Notes: generated by a model not told the origin, from the letters alone. A DNA stretch of 45,853 nt from UBA1172 sp002457135 (GCA_965660935.1 CBFIBR010000017.1:1-45853), one strand, 5' to 3'; shown: positions 24,862 through 33,896, counted from the stretch's first letter. Numbers and translations: made by a program.

Positions 24862-27800
24862 TTACTCGGCAGCCTGTTGTTGACCATTAAGGGAATAGTA
24901 AAGCCCCTGATTGTCCATGAGTTCATCATGGGTGCCCTTTTCCGCGATCAGGCCCTGGTTCAGGACAACGATCATATCAGCGTTACGGACCGTGGACAGC
25001 CGGTGGGCAATCATCAGAACCGTGCTATCGCCGAAATAGGTGTTCACATTGTCCATGATCACTCTTTCGGTTTCCACATCCAGCGCAGACGTGGCCTCAT
25101 CCATCACTAGGATTGACGAACGCTGGAGAAAGGCCCGCGCAAGGCATAGACGTTGCCGCTGACCCCCCGAAAGGTTGCCGCCGCGTTCATCCAGCATGGC
25201 GCTGTAACCACCAGGCATTTTCGTGATGAAATCATGCGCCTGGGCAATTTCCGCAGCCTCGGTAATCTCTTCCAGCGTAGCGTCTGGCCGGGCAATGGCG
25301 ATGTTGTCACGAATGCTGGCCCGCATCATCAGGCTTTTTTGCGGAACAATTGAAATCTGCCGCCGGAGCGATTTCTTGGTGACTTCGCTCTGATCAAAAC
25401 CATCGAGGAAAATCTTGCCCTCTGATGGCGGGTAGAACCCGTAAAGCAGCTTGAACAGTGTTGATTTACCGCAGCCCGATGTCCCGACAAAGGCCACCTT
25501 TTGACCCTGCTTGATATCGAGGGAAATGTCCTGCAACACATTGGACTGGTCATCCGGTTCATACCGGAAGGTCACGTTCTGGAAATTGATACTGCCAAGC
25601 AAGGCGGATAGCTCGATCTTTTCTTTTTCGGCCTGACTTTCGGTGCCTGGATCAGGAAATTCAGGCTCCTTTTCCAGAACGTCATTCATCCGTTCAATGG
25701 CAACACGGACTTCCATGATTTCATCCCATTTGCCGATCAGGGCATTGACGGGACCCTGCACACCATTGGCAAAAATCTGGAATGCAACCATTTCACCAAT
25801 GGTGATCTCACCCTGAATGACAAAATACCCTGCCAGGAACATCACCGCCACATCACCGAAACTGTCCAGCATGGTGACGACGATTTCAGCTATCTGGCTG
25901 AACTTGGCTTCCTTGAATTCAAGGTTCGCAACAGCGGCAAAATGATTTTCGTATTTCCAGCGTGACTGGTGCTGTGCGCCCAGTGTTTTCAGGGTTCCGG
26001 CAGCCTGAATGGATTCAATCGTGTGGCTTTCCTGTTCAGCTTCCTTGACGAAGCTTTCCCGTTCAACCTGCCGCATGCGCGGGGAGATGAACCGGACAAC
26101 AAAGATATTCAGGGACAGGAAAAACAGCGCCGCAGCAGATAACCAGACATTGAACGAGATCATTAAAATCAGGAAGGCAACGCCGGTCAGCAGGTTCAAA
26201 AACGTATCCAGACCGTCCTCGGTGACAAACTCGGTCACCTGCTCGTGTTGTTCCAGCCGGTTGGTGATATCACCGATTTTCCTGGCTTCGAAATAGGACA
26301 GGGGCAGGCGCAGCAACCGGCTGTAGATATGCGAAATCATGTTGAAGTTGCAGCGAAGCGAAAGTCGCAAAGCCATGATATCGCTGATATAATCCATCAC
26401 CATCGTCAATATCGTGATGACGCCCATGACATAGATCGCCGACATCAACCATTGCTGGTCAGCCTTCAGGATAATTTCATCAATTACGAATTTTGAAAAC
26501 AGCGGCGCGGCAATCGCCAGAACCTGCATGAACAGGGCAAGCAGGAAGAGTTCGTAAATGGTCTTTTTGAAAGGCAGATAAAACGGCAGGAACGATTTGA
26601 TCGCTGGTTTTGATTCGGGGAAGTCATTGAACTTGGATGTCGGTTCCATGAAAATGGTGTAGCGGGACCATCCGGCGATGAAATCCTCAAGGCTGTGACG
26701 CACCAGGCCTTCGGCCGGGTCTGAACAGATGACCTCCTTATCGGTGACCTCATAGACAACGATCCAGTGATACCCTTTCCAGTTGGCAATCGCGGGCAGT
26801 TTTTGCTCACGCAACTGATCCATGGAACTGATGAACGCCTCGGGCCTGAAGCCAACCTCACTCAACCCGCGGATCAAATTGGTCATGGAGGCACCTTCCT
26901 GCCTCACCTTGATAATTTCCCGGGTGGTGTTGATCGATACGTCCTTGCCAAAATACTTGCAGATGGTGGACAGGCAGGCGGCGCCACAATCCATCTGGCT
27001 ATGCTGGCGAATAACGGGGTATTTCATCCGGCCCGCCAGCCAGCCTCTTTTGATCTTGATCGTCTCAGGGGCTGCCTGACGGCGACGGGATTCGTTTTCA
27101 GGGGTTTCCTCAGCAGCGGGTTTTTTACTTTCTTGAGGGTCTTCTTTGACAGCGTTATTCCCATCGCTGATGCGCTTGTTCATGATGGATTTCAGGTTTG
27201 ACGACAGCTCCTTATGGTCTTCAATCAGCTGGCGGAAGATATGACCAGGGACCCGATAGATGACCGAATCTTCGAGCGCCGTGACCGTAGCCCGGCGGGG
27301 TTCCCCGGTGAGGACCGCTATTTCACCCAGGATGGAACCCGGGCCCGGAGTATCCAGATGGATGGTCGGGGCTTCATCGCGTGTCACAACGAAACGGCCG
27401 CTCTTCACCAGGAAGAGACTGTCTTCACTGTCCCCTTGCCTGATGGATACCGTCCCGGCGCTGACCTGTTCTATGGCCGTGTTCTGGGCCAGGGTGGCCA
27501 GACCTTCACGCGGGATCCCTTTCAGGCTGTTGGTCTGAAGCAGAAAGTCCAGAACGTCACGAAGCCGTCTTCCCTCGGCGACCTTTTCTTTCAGTTCCGG
27601 GTTTTCATCAAAATAGGCGAGGATATCCGTTTTCGTCAGCAACTGCAGCAGGACAGGTTCGGTGCCAGCCTGCAACTGGTAGGTTGCTATCTCCTCGGCA
27701 TCGAAGATATCACAGGGCTGAACCGCTCCTTCGCGCAGGGTGTCAATGATGATCCGTTGACCTTCAACGCCTTGCGTCACCAGTTCAATCGCACCCGACA

Positions 27801-27963
27801 ACACGAAATAGAAACCTTCAACCGGCTGGTCTATGTCATGGAGTATCTGGGATGGCTTGAGTTCCAGTGATCTGGAATACCTGGCGAGGGCTTCACACTC
27901 GCGCAGATCCAGCATTCGGAAGTCAGGTTGATGACCAAGCTGTATGGAAAATCCGCCGCTCAT
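24862..27963 (-). CDS. C39-peptidase ABC exporter with tandem cyclic-nucleotide-binding domains (intact protease)
   Basis: A 1033-residue protein. Residues 30-125 are a weak CNB domain. Residues 160-260 are a good CNB domain with phosphate-binding cassette GEIAVLTGEPRRATV (Glu214, Arg223/224). Residues 312-435 are a C39 peptidase with Cys326 (HSQMDCGAACL), His399 (GYHWIVVYE) and Asp415 (SDPAEG), all intact. Then come six membrane helices and an ATPase with GTSGCGKST, LSGGQRQRLCLARA, VMDEATSALD and the IAHRLSTVR switch. Such proteins remove double-glycine leaders and export the product. It starts seven bases after the HlyD stop. HetC of cyanobacteria is, to my knowledge, a relative with similar domains. 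Confidence 0.92.
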   Translation of the reverse strand: MSGGFSIQLGHQPDFRMLDLRECEALARYSRSLELKPSQILHDIDQPVEGFYFVLSGAIELVTQGVEGQRIIIDTLREGAVQPCDIFDAEEIATYQLQAGTEPVLLQLLTKTDILAYFDENPELKEKVAEGRRLRDVLDFLLQTNSLKGIPREGLATLAQNTAIEQVSAGTVSIRQGDSEDSLFLVKSGRFVVTRDEAPTIHLDTPGPGSILGEIAVLTGEPRRATVTALEDSVIYRVPGHIFRQLIEDHKELSSNLKSIMNKRISDGNNAVKEDPQESKKPAAEETPENESRRRQAAPETIKIKRGWLAGRMKYPVIRQHSQMDCGAACLSTICKYFGKDVSINTTREIIKVRQEGASMTNLIRGLSEVGFRPEAFISSMDQLREQKLPAIANWKGYHWIVVYEVTDKEVICSDPAEGLVRHSLEDFIAGWSRYTIFMEPTSKFNDFPESKPAIKSFLPFYLPFKKTIYELFLLALFMQVLAIAAPLFSKFVIDEIILKADQQWLMSAIYVMGVITILTMVMDYISDIMALRLSLRCNFNMISHIYSRLLRLPLSYFEARKIGDITNRLEQHEQVTEFVTEDGLDTFLNLLTGVAFLILMISFNVWLSAAALFFLSLNIFVVRFISPRMRQVERESFVKEAEQESHTIESIQAAGTLKTLGAQHQSRWKYENHFAAVANLEFKEAKFSQIAEIVVTMLDSFGDVAVMFLAGYFVIQGEITIGEMVAFQIFANGVQGPVNALIGKWDEIMEVRVAIERMNDVLEKEPEFPDPGTESQAEKEKIELSALLGSINFQNVTFRYEPDDQSNVLQDISLDIKQGQKVAFVGTSGCGKSTLFKLLYGFYPPSEGKIFLDGFDQSEVTKKSLRRQISIVPQKSLMMRASIRDNIAIARPDATLEEITEAAEIAQAHDFITKMPGGYSAMLDERGGNLSGGQRQRLCLARAFLQRSSILVMDEATSALDVETERVIMDNVNTYFGDSTVLMIAHRLSTVRNADMIVVLNQGLIAEKGTHDELMDNQGLYYSLNGQQQAAE

Positions 27964-27970
27964 AGCTAAC

Positions 27971-29461
27971 CTAACTCATTTTCTTGAAAATAAGTTCAAG
28001 GATTCTTTTGCGCTCGGTCAACAGGTCCACGTTGACGTCAAGCCCGGGTTCCAATGGGGCAGGCTTGCCATTGACGTTGATGAACTTTTTCTCCAGACGC
28101 AGGCGCACATTGAAAAACGGTTTGTCCAGCATCGGGAAAACACGCGTCACCGTCGCTTTCACCGTTCCGTATTGGCGGAAAGGATAGGCCACGACTTTCA
28201 CCCTGGCATCGATGCCCTCCCTCACGCCGGCGATATCCTTGTTGGGTACGGTCAACATGATGATGGGGCGAACATCCGTCGGGATGATCACGGCCACGCG
28301 AGAGCCTGCACCAACAAGTTGGCCTTTGGAATTGAATTTCAGCCCTGTTATCTCACCATTGACCGGGCTTTTGATGGTCAATTTATTGATGGTGTCTTCC
28401 TGCAGACGGAGCCTGCCCTTGATCTCCGAAATCTTGGCCTCACTCGATTTGATGGCCTGGTTCAATGATGAAACAGAGGTGGTGAGATCAGACAAAGCCT
28501 TGTCATAGGCCAGATTGGTTTCGTCAATTTGATTGAACAGGTCCCTTCTGGCTGTCTCATAGGTATTGCGCTGGTTGCTGATTTCCAGCTTGGCGCGGTT
28601 GATATTCAGCCTCGTTTCCGACAGGGCCTGGACCTGCTGGTTCAACGTGGTCTGCGCAGCGAGTAACGCATCACGCGCCAGATTCACTTCCTGTTCGGTC
28701 AATATGCGGCTTTCCGCCAGGGTGGAGGTGCGTTCGAGATTTTGCTTTTTGAGCTCAATCGTTTTGCGGGTGGTTTCGATGGCCGCGATGTTGGATTGCT
28801 CGGTGCGCTTCAGGCTGGTGATCGTGGTTTTCTGCAACGCGATCTGCGCGTCCATCATCTGTTTCTGTTTTACCAGTTCAACCTTTTCCTTGATCCTGAG
28901 CTGATCACGCTTTTGCAGAATGTTCCGGATACCGCCAATGTAAACCAGCGACGGCCCCGCATCGCTCAACGCATCCATGGATTTCTCGGCAATCATGCCG
29001 GGGTTGGTGAGGAGTTCCTGAACCTGGGCAGCAGCCTTTCTGGCCTTATTAAGATTGCCTTCCTGAAGTTTCAGCTGATCACGCAATGTTGTAAGCCCGA
29101 CACCCGCGGCATCTTGCCTGAGTTCCATCAGGATCTGCCCGGCCTCAACAGTATCCCCCAGGGATACTTTCAAATCCGTGATAATGCCCGGCGACTCGGC
29201 CTCAACGACAACGCCCTGCCCCTCGGGGATGATGCTCCCCTTTGATGGCACGATCACATAAACCTTCGAAACATAGGCCAGTATCAGGGTGACGATTACC
29301 ACGACACCAAAGAGATAAATCGATGCGCGCATGTAGAGGGCGGGGACAGCTTCAATAACGTCAGACCGGTTATCCTTGGTGCGACTGTCCTCCGCGAATT
29401 TTTCAAGGGTGCGAAAATCTTCGCCACCAGACACGGACTCGTTGGTATCATTAGTAGACAA
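27971..29461 (-). CDS. HlyD-family membrane-fusion protein of type I secretion
   Basis: A 496-residue periplasmic adaptor. An N-terminal cytosolic tail of about 45 residues is followed by one membrane helix (YLFGVVVIVTLILAYV) and a lipoyl-like half (GVVVEAESPGIITDLKVSLG, then DTVEAGQILMEL). A long coiled-coil hairpin covers about residues 115-350, followed by the second lipoyl half (LTIKSPVNGEITGLKFNSKG) and a beta-barrel. It would bridge the exporters to TolC. The start is a TTG at 29461 with GGGAGG five bases upstream; the next in-frame ATG is 43 codons later, inside the membrane anchor. It lies between the two exporter genes, 44 bases after the first and seven before the second. Confidence 0.92.
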   Translation of the reverse strand: MSTNDTNESVSGGEDFRTLEKFAEDSRTKDNRSDVIEAVPALYMRASIYLFGVVVIVTLILAYVSKVYVIVPSKGSIIPEGQGVVVEAESPGIITDLKVSLGDTVEAGQILMELRQDAAGVGLTTLRDQLKLQEGNLNKARKAAAQVQELLTNPGMIAEKSMDALSDAGPSLVYIGGIRNILQKRDQLRIKEKVELVKQKQMMDAQIALQKTTITSLKRTEQSNIAAIETTRKTIELKKQNLERTSTLAESRILTEQEVNLARDALLAAQTTLNQQVQALSETRLNINRAKLEISNQRNTYETARRDLFNQIDETNLAYDKALSDLTTSVSSLNQAIKSSEAKISEIKGRLRLQEDTINKLTIKSPVNGEITGLKFNSKGQLVGAGSRVAVIIPTDVRPIIMLTVPNKDIAGVREGIDARVKVVAYPFRQYGTVKATVTRVFPMLDKPFFNVRLRLEKKFINVNGKPAPLEPGLDVNVDLLTERKRILELIFKKMS

Positions 29462-29505
29462 AACAACCTCCCTTTAGACCGAGTTTTCTCGACATAAACA
29501 CTTCT

Positions 29506-32500
29506 CTAACCCTCATTCGATTTTGTCACGAGGTAGTGATAAAACCCTTTTTGCTTCATCAATTCTTCATGATCCCCTGTCTCGGCAACCTCGCCATTTT
29601 CCAGAACCACAATCATGTCAGCGTTGCGAATGGTGGAAAGCCTGTGGGCAATGGCAAGGGTCGTCCGATCCGCCATCACCTTATCCAGGTTTTTCTGGAT
29701 TATTTTTTCAGACTCGTTGTCCAATGCCGATGTTGCCTCATCCAGGATCAATATTTTCGGGTCCCCGGCGATGGCACGGGCAATGATCAGACGCTGCTGC
29801 TGACCGCCGGATAACGCACGCCCACCTTCACCAATGCGGGTATCGTATCGCATCGGAAGATTGGAGGCGAAATCATGGACACCCGCCAGAGTTGCCGCGG
29901 AAACAACCGCTTCATAAGGCGTGCTGGGGTTTACGATGGTTATGTTTTCCCGCACCGTGCCGCTGAAAACAAACGGGGACTGTTCAACAACGCCAATCTG
30001 CTGGCGGAGCGACACCAGATCCAGTTTGGAGATATCAATGCCATCGATGAGAACCCGGCCGGATGTCGGGGTCAGTATCCTGTTCACCATATTGACCAGC
30101 GTACTCTTGCCGCAGCCACTTCGGCCGATAAAGGCGACTTTCTGCCCTGCCTGGATTTCCAGATTGACGTTGTTCAAAACGTTGACACCGCTTTCAGGAT
30201 CATAACTGAAGGTCACATTCTCAAACTTGATTGAACCCGAAAGGGGCGGGCAGATGGCAACACCGTCATTCTGCTCACGCTTGGAGCTGAGGATGTCGTT
30301 GATCCGTTGCAGGGCAACCTTGAATTCCAGCCATTCATCGTAAAAGCCGGCCAGCTCCTCAATCGGGTTTGTGACCATGGCCGACAAGCTGGTAAAGGCT
30401 ATCAGTTGCCCCGGGGTCATTTTACCTTTCGCAACAAACCAGGCCCCGACCCCCATCACCAGTATATTGGACAGGGCCTCAAGCAGCTCGGTTGCAAATT
30501 CCAGGCGTTGGTCAAAACGTTCTTTCTCATAGGACAGGTTCATGTTCCGGGCAAAATAGGCTTTGCCTCGGTCAATGAATTCATCTTCCTGTGCCAGCGC
30601 CTTGATTGTATCAATGCCTTTGACAACCTCGATCATGTGCGATTCCTGTTCGGCACCAAGGTCGAATTCCATCTGCTCAAAACGCCGTATTTTCTTGGCG
30701 CTGAGCAGGGTGATGGTGCAGATACAAAGGCAGAAGAAAATCGTGATACAGGCAAGGCGCGGGTTCATCGCCACCAGAATCGGCGTGTAGACAAGAACAG
30801 AAAAACTGTTCATGGCAATGGTCATCGCCCCATTGCTCATGGTGTTCAGAATGGTTTCGTTTTCTTCAAAACGCGCCGTCAGGGACCCTGTATCCCATTT
30901 GTTGAGGACCTGGGATGGCAGGGACAGAATATGGTCAAAGAAACGCGTGAACAGTGTCGCGGTGATCCGCCGCGTCAGATGGATCGCCAGAAAATCCTTA
31001 ACAGCATCGGCCATCGTGACCAGAAAAGTAGCGATGACCAGACCGACCAGCAACAACACCAGCAAATCAAAATCACCAACAACCAGAACATTGTCGACCA
31101 GAATTTGAGTGAAGAATGGTGGCAGCACCCCGGCCAGCTGGACCAGCACTGTTATCACAACAATGCGCGCGATCAGGCCGCGATGCGGTTTCATCAATGG
31201 CAGAAACTGTTTTAACAGCCCGGCGGCGTTATCACCAACAGCACCAAAATCAGGCGCGACAGTCAGGGTCAGCGCATCACCATTCCAGCGATTGACAAAT
31301 TCATCACGGGCGAAGCGTTTGATACCCTGGGCAGGGTCGGCAATGAGAACGTGTTTTGAGCTGATATTATAAATCAGGCAAATACCGTATTCAGGGTCTT
31401 CGTAAACGGCGGGTACAGCAAGCGCATCCAGATTTTCAGAACCAAGCGTGACCAGGCGTGTCATCAGACCCTGGGATTCCGCCTTGCGGCCAATGCTGTG
31501 CAGGTCTTCGATGTTTGGATTGAGTTTTTGCTGCTCGGCTAACTTCTCACTGCTGATTTCCTTGTCAAAATAGGTTGCCACCATATCAATACAGGCAACC
31601 CCGGACAGGACCGGGTCAGTGATAATCGTCAGGGGATAGTACCCCCCGAAGAGGCCGTCTTCCTTTATCCGGCCCCGTTTGAAAAGTTTCTGCGTCTCGT
31701 CTGCGTCATCACTGCCTTTGTCTTCCTCTTCCAGAAGCATGACCTTACGCTGCTGTAACTTGCGGTAGGCATAATCATTGATCGCCTGGGTAACGGCCTC
31801 ACTATCACCGACAACATCCTTGAAATCGGCGACCGTCAGGCGCATCAGGGTACACCCCTCATCACCGGATGAGGCCCGTTCCACGCATGGCTCGTCATTC
31901 ATCAATGACATCTCGCCGAACACATCGCCTTCACGGCGGAAACCCAGCAACCGGCCACCGGCGCTCGGTTTGGTCAGTTTGACCTTGCCTTTTCTGACAA
32001 AGAATATTGCGCTCGGTGTTTCACCTTCATCGAAAACAACCTCATCAGGCTGTTTTTCGATGCGTGAAATCTTGGAGACCATCTGTTCGGTCTGCTGTGG
32101 CGACAAACCGGAAATAAGCTGCTGGGTTTTGAGAAAGGCGAACTCTTCCTGACGTTCCTGGGCCTGACTGATTTTCTGGCCAATTTCAGGAGAATGTTCC
32201 GTTAACGCCGCGAATGATTCCTTGCTGAGCTTGAGGAGAACCGTCTTGCCAGCGGAACGAATGGTGGCTGAAACCGGCTGGTCCAGAAACAGCGAGCGTT
32301 CACCAAAGCCCTCACCAGCATTCAGGACGGCCAGAGTCACGGGTTTGCCTCCACCCGTGTCATCAACTACCCTGACTTTACCTTTATGGATAATAAAATA
32401 GCCAACCCCCGGATCGTTCTTTTTGAGAACATTCTCACCAAGTCTGTAATTAACTATTTCTATTTTGTCTGCGACTGACGCAAGCAACTCATCGGGAAGT

Positions 32501-32553
32501 GAAGAAAAAAGCCAAACATCCCTGAGAACGCTTACAAGATTTAACTCTGGCAT
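29506..32553 (-). CDS. ABC exporter with tandem cyclic-nucleotide-binding domains and degenerate C39-like domain
   Basis: About 1015 residues, built like its neighbour: two CNB-like domains (about 15-130 with AGEGFGERSLFLDQPVSATI; 145-255 with GDVFGEMSLMNDEP). A C39-like domain follows (about 300-430), then six membrane helices and a complete ATPase (GRSGCGKST, LSGGQQQRLIIARA, LILDEATSALD). The peptidase Cys is Ser (VLSGVACID aligned to MDCGAACLS) and the His is Gly (YGICLIYN), so it should not cleave leaders, like the C39-like domain of HlyB. Both CNB cassettes lack the usual PRxA Arg pattern. The ATG at 32553 with AAGGA five bases upstream is preferred over the ATG at 32559. It is the first gene of the ABC-HlyD-ABC operon. 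Confidence 0.9.
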   Translation of the reverse strand: MPELNLVSVLRDVWLFSSLPDELLASVADKIEIVNYRLGENVLKKNDPGVGYFIIHKGKVRVVDDTGGGKPVTLAVLNAGEGFGERSLFLDQPVSATIRSAGKTVLLKLSKESFAALTEHSPEIGQKISQAQERQEEFAFLKTQQLISGLSPQQTEQMVSKISRIEKQPDEVVFDEGETPSAIFFVRKGKVKLTKPSAGGRLLGFRREGDVFGEMSLMNDEPCVERASSGDEGCTLMRLTVADFKDVVGDSEAVTQAINDYAYRKLQQRKVMLLEEEDKGSDDADETQKLFKRGRIKEDGLFGGYYPLTIITDPVLSGVACIDMVATYFDKEISSEKLAEQQKLNPNIEDLHSIGRKAESQGLMTRLVTLGSENLDALAVPAVYEDPEYGICLIYNISSKHVLIADPAQGIKRFARDEFVNRWNGDALTLTVAPDFGAVGDNAAGLLKQFLPLMKPHRGLIARIVVITVLVQLAGVLPPFFTQILVDNVLVVGDFDLLVLLLVGLVIATFLVTMADAVKDFLAIHLTRRITATLFTRFFDHILSLPSQVLNKWDTGSLTARFEENETILNTMSNGAMTIAMNSFSVLVYTPILVAMNPRLACITIFFCLCICTITLLSAKKIRRFEQMEFDLGAEQESHMIEVVKGIDTIKALAQEDEFIDRGKAYFARNMNLSYEKERFDQRLEFATELLEALSNILVMGVGAWFVAKGKMTPGQLIAFTSLSAMVTNPIEELAGFYDEWLEFKVALQRINDILSSKREQNDGVAICPPLSGSIKFENVTFSYDPESGVNVLNNVNLEIQAGQKVAFIGRSGCGKSTLVNMVNRILTPTSGRVLIDGIDISKLDLVSLRQQIGVVEQSPFVFSGTVRENITIVNPSTPYEAVVSAATLAGVHDFASNLPMRYDTRIGEGGRALSGGQQQRLIIARAIAGDPKILILDEATSALDNESEKIIQKNLDKVMADRTTLAIAHRLSTIRNADMIVVLENGEVAETGDHEELMKQKGFYHYLVTKSNEG

Positions 32554-32561
32554 TCTCATCC

Positions 32562-32600
32562 TTTAAAAAAATCCCCGCTCAGGATTTCCAGAGCGGGGAC
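32562..32600 (-). terminator. Intrinsic terminator between chaperone and exporter operon
   Basis: On the minus strand TCCCCGCTC (complement of 32591-32599) pairs with GAGCGGGGA (complement of 32572-32580), followed by seven T. It ends immediately before the Shine-Dalgarno of the first exporter gene, so exporter transcription depends on read-through or on a promoter inside this gap. Confidence 0.88.
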
Positions 32601-32605
32601 TGGTG

Positions 32606-33394
32606 TTATTCAATATCTTCGGAAGGATCGGCCGGTTCAGCAACCGTACCGAGGGGTAGGACTTCGACTTTCACTGTTCCCGACAGGCCTTCGATAAGCT
32701 CTTCGAAAATGCGGTCACGAAGCATGTCCTTAACGTCATCGTATTCCGGCTTCACGACGTTCCTTACCATGTAGACGGTGTATTGGTCGCCTTCCAGGAT
32801 CGGGCCGATGATGGCGCCTTTTTCGGCTGAAAAGATTGCAGCCTCAGCCTCTGCACGGACATCATTGCGGGTGACCTCTCCGATGTAACCGGCCTTGAGG
32901 TAGGTTTCTTCATCAATGGAATGTTCGATTGCCAGGTTGTAGAAACTGTCGCTCTCGTCTTCGATCTGGGAGACGATTTCCTTGGCGAGGTCTTCATCAT
33001 CAACGGTGATGCTGTAAATTTCAGCAACATCCAGGGACGCCTGTTCATCAACGAAAACTTCCTTGATTTCGTCATCGGATATGGATTTGCGCATGGCGTT
33101 GCGCAGGGCCATGATTTCGCATGCCTGGGCAACCGAGGTCTCACTCAGACCGGTTGTCTTCATCCAGTTTTTTGTTTCATCGGCGCTTTCCAGCTCTTTG
33201 GTGTAGCGAAGCTCATTGAAAACAGTCTGGATATCTTCGGCCGATGCTGAAATGTTTTTATCCTTACAGTAATGAATGACGGCGGCATCGGTTACCGTCT
33301 CCTCCACAAACTCATCATCATCAACAACCATGCGCCACTGCAAAGCGGTTTTCAGGTCAATATCAGCACCATCTACTTTTAAAAATTCAGACAT
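32606..33394 (-). CDS. Parvulin/SurA-like cytoplasmic chaperone, paralogue 1 (strongly acidic)
   Basis: A 262-residue protein without a signal peptide, so probably cytoplasmic. The N-terminal SurA-N-like part has FNELRYTKELESADETKNWM and IMALRNAMRKSISDDEI. The C-terminal part is a degenerate parvulin domain (AGYIGEVTRNDVRAEAEAAI, then KGAIIGPILEGDQYTVYMV) with neither PPIase histidine conserved. It is strikingly rich in Asp and Glu. Together with the neighbouring polycationic precursor this suggests a chaperone that holds the cargo by charge; that is inference. GGAGG eight bases before the ATG fixes the start. It is flanked by terminators on both sides and paralogous to 24100-24846. Confidence 0.8.
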   Translation of the reverse strand: MSEFLKVDGADIDLKTALQWRMVVDDDEFVEETVTDAAVIHYCKDKNISASAEDIQTVFNELRYTKELESADETKNWMKTTGLSETSVAQACEIMALRNAMRKSISDDEIKEVFVDEQASLDVAEIYSITVDDEDLAKEIVSQIEDESDSFYNLAIEHSIDEETYLKAGYIGEVTRNDVRAEAEAAIFSAEKGAIIGPILEGDQYTVYMVRNVVKPEYDDVKDMLRDRIFEELIEGLSGTVKVEVLPLGTVAEPADPSEDIE

Positions 33395-33474
33395 TAATCT
33401 TTCCTCCCATTAATCTTTGTTAATAAGTTAATCATAATTTACTAAAATATAGAAATATTAAAATATTATTACTT

Positions 33475-33508
33475 AAATAAAAAATCCCACGGCCGGAAAC
33501 CGTGGGAT
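33475..33508 (-). terminator. Intrinsic terminator after the Arg-rich precursor gene
   Basis: The minus-strand transcript folds ATCCCACGG (complement of 33500-33508) with CCGTGGGAT (complement of 33484-33492) around a 7-base loop, followed by TTTTTT-A-TTTA. It separates the cargo gene from the chaperone gene. Confidence 0.9.
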
Positions 33509-33563
33509 CATATCTGGCCTTAAAGACCATTTGATAATGGGATGAGCCGTTAAATACTGGCTG

Positions 33564-33896
33564 TTAGATTCTGGCTGCGGCCCCTCTGAAGAAGGCTGCT
33601 TTTCTTTCATGAAATTTGGCTTTCATCATCAGGCCTTGCTTCATCTGGCGACGGCCAGGGAAATTTGTCCGGTTCCGCCATTTCGATGCACGGCGGGCTG
33701 TTCTTCCAGCCCTGCGGCGCATTGCGGAGGCACGAGAGCGCATCCGTCTGCCCATCCGTGAGGCACGGCGACGCATACGCCGCAGACGTCCCCAACCCCC
33801 TAGAATGTCAGAACCTTCTTCTTCATCAAGGCCCCTTGCTCTGGGTTCAAGGTCATTAATTTCCAGCGTGATATCGGTAAATTCAAGTGAACTCAT
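33564..33896 (-). CDS. Double-glycine-leader, arginine-rich peptide precursor (probable exporter cargo)
   Basis: A 110-residue protein not recognised as any named family. Residues 1-34 form an acidic leader (MSSLEFTDITLEINDLEPRA, then RGLDEEEGSDILGG) ending in Gly33-Gly34, with Leu at -12, Glu at -8 and Ile at -4 as in C39-processed leaders. Residues 35-110 are extremely basic: about 29 of 76 are Arg or Lys, with repeated RRR-A-S/G-R steps in 36-70, then a Lys/Phe-rich tail. There is no Cys. AGGAG six bases before the ATG and a strong terminator after the stop show a real, separately transcribed gene. The adjacent C39 exporter makes it the obvious cargo. Antimicrobial, DNA-binding or matrix roles are all possible; none is shown. 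Confidence 0.82.
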   Translation of the reverse strand: MSSLEFTDITLEINDLEPRARGLDEEEGSDILGGWGRLRRMRRRASRMGRRMRSRASAMRRRAGRTARRASKWRNRTNFPGRRQMKQGLMMKAKFHERKAAFFRGAAARI

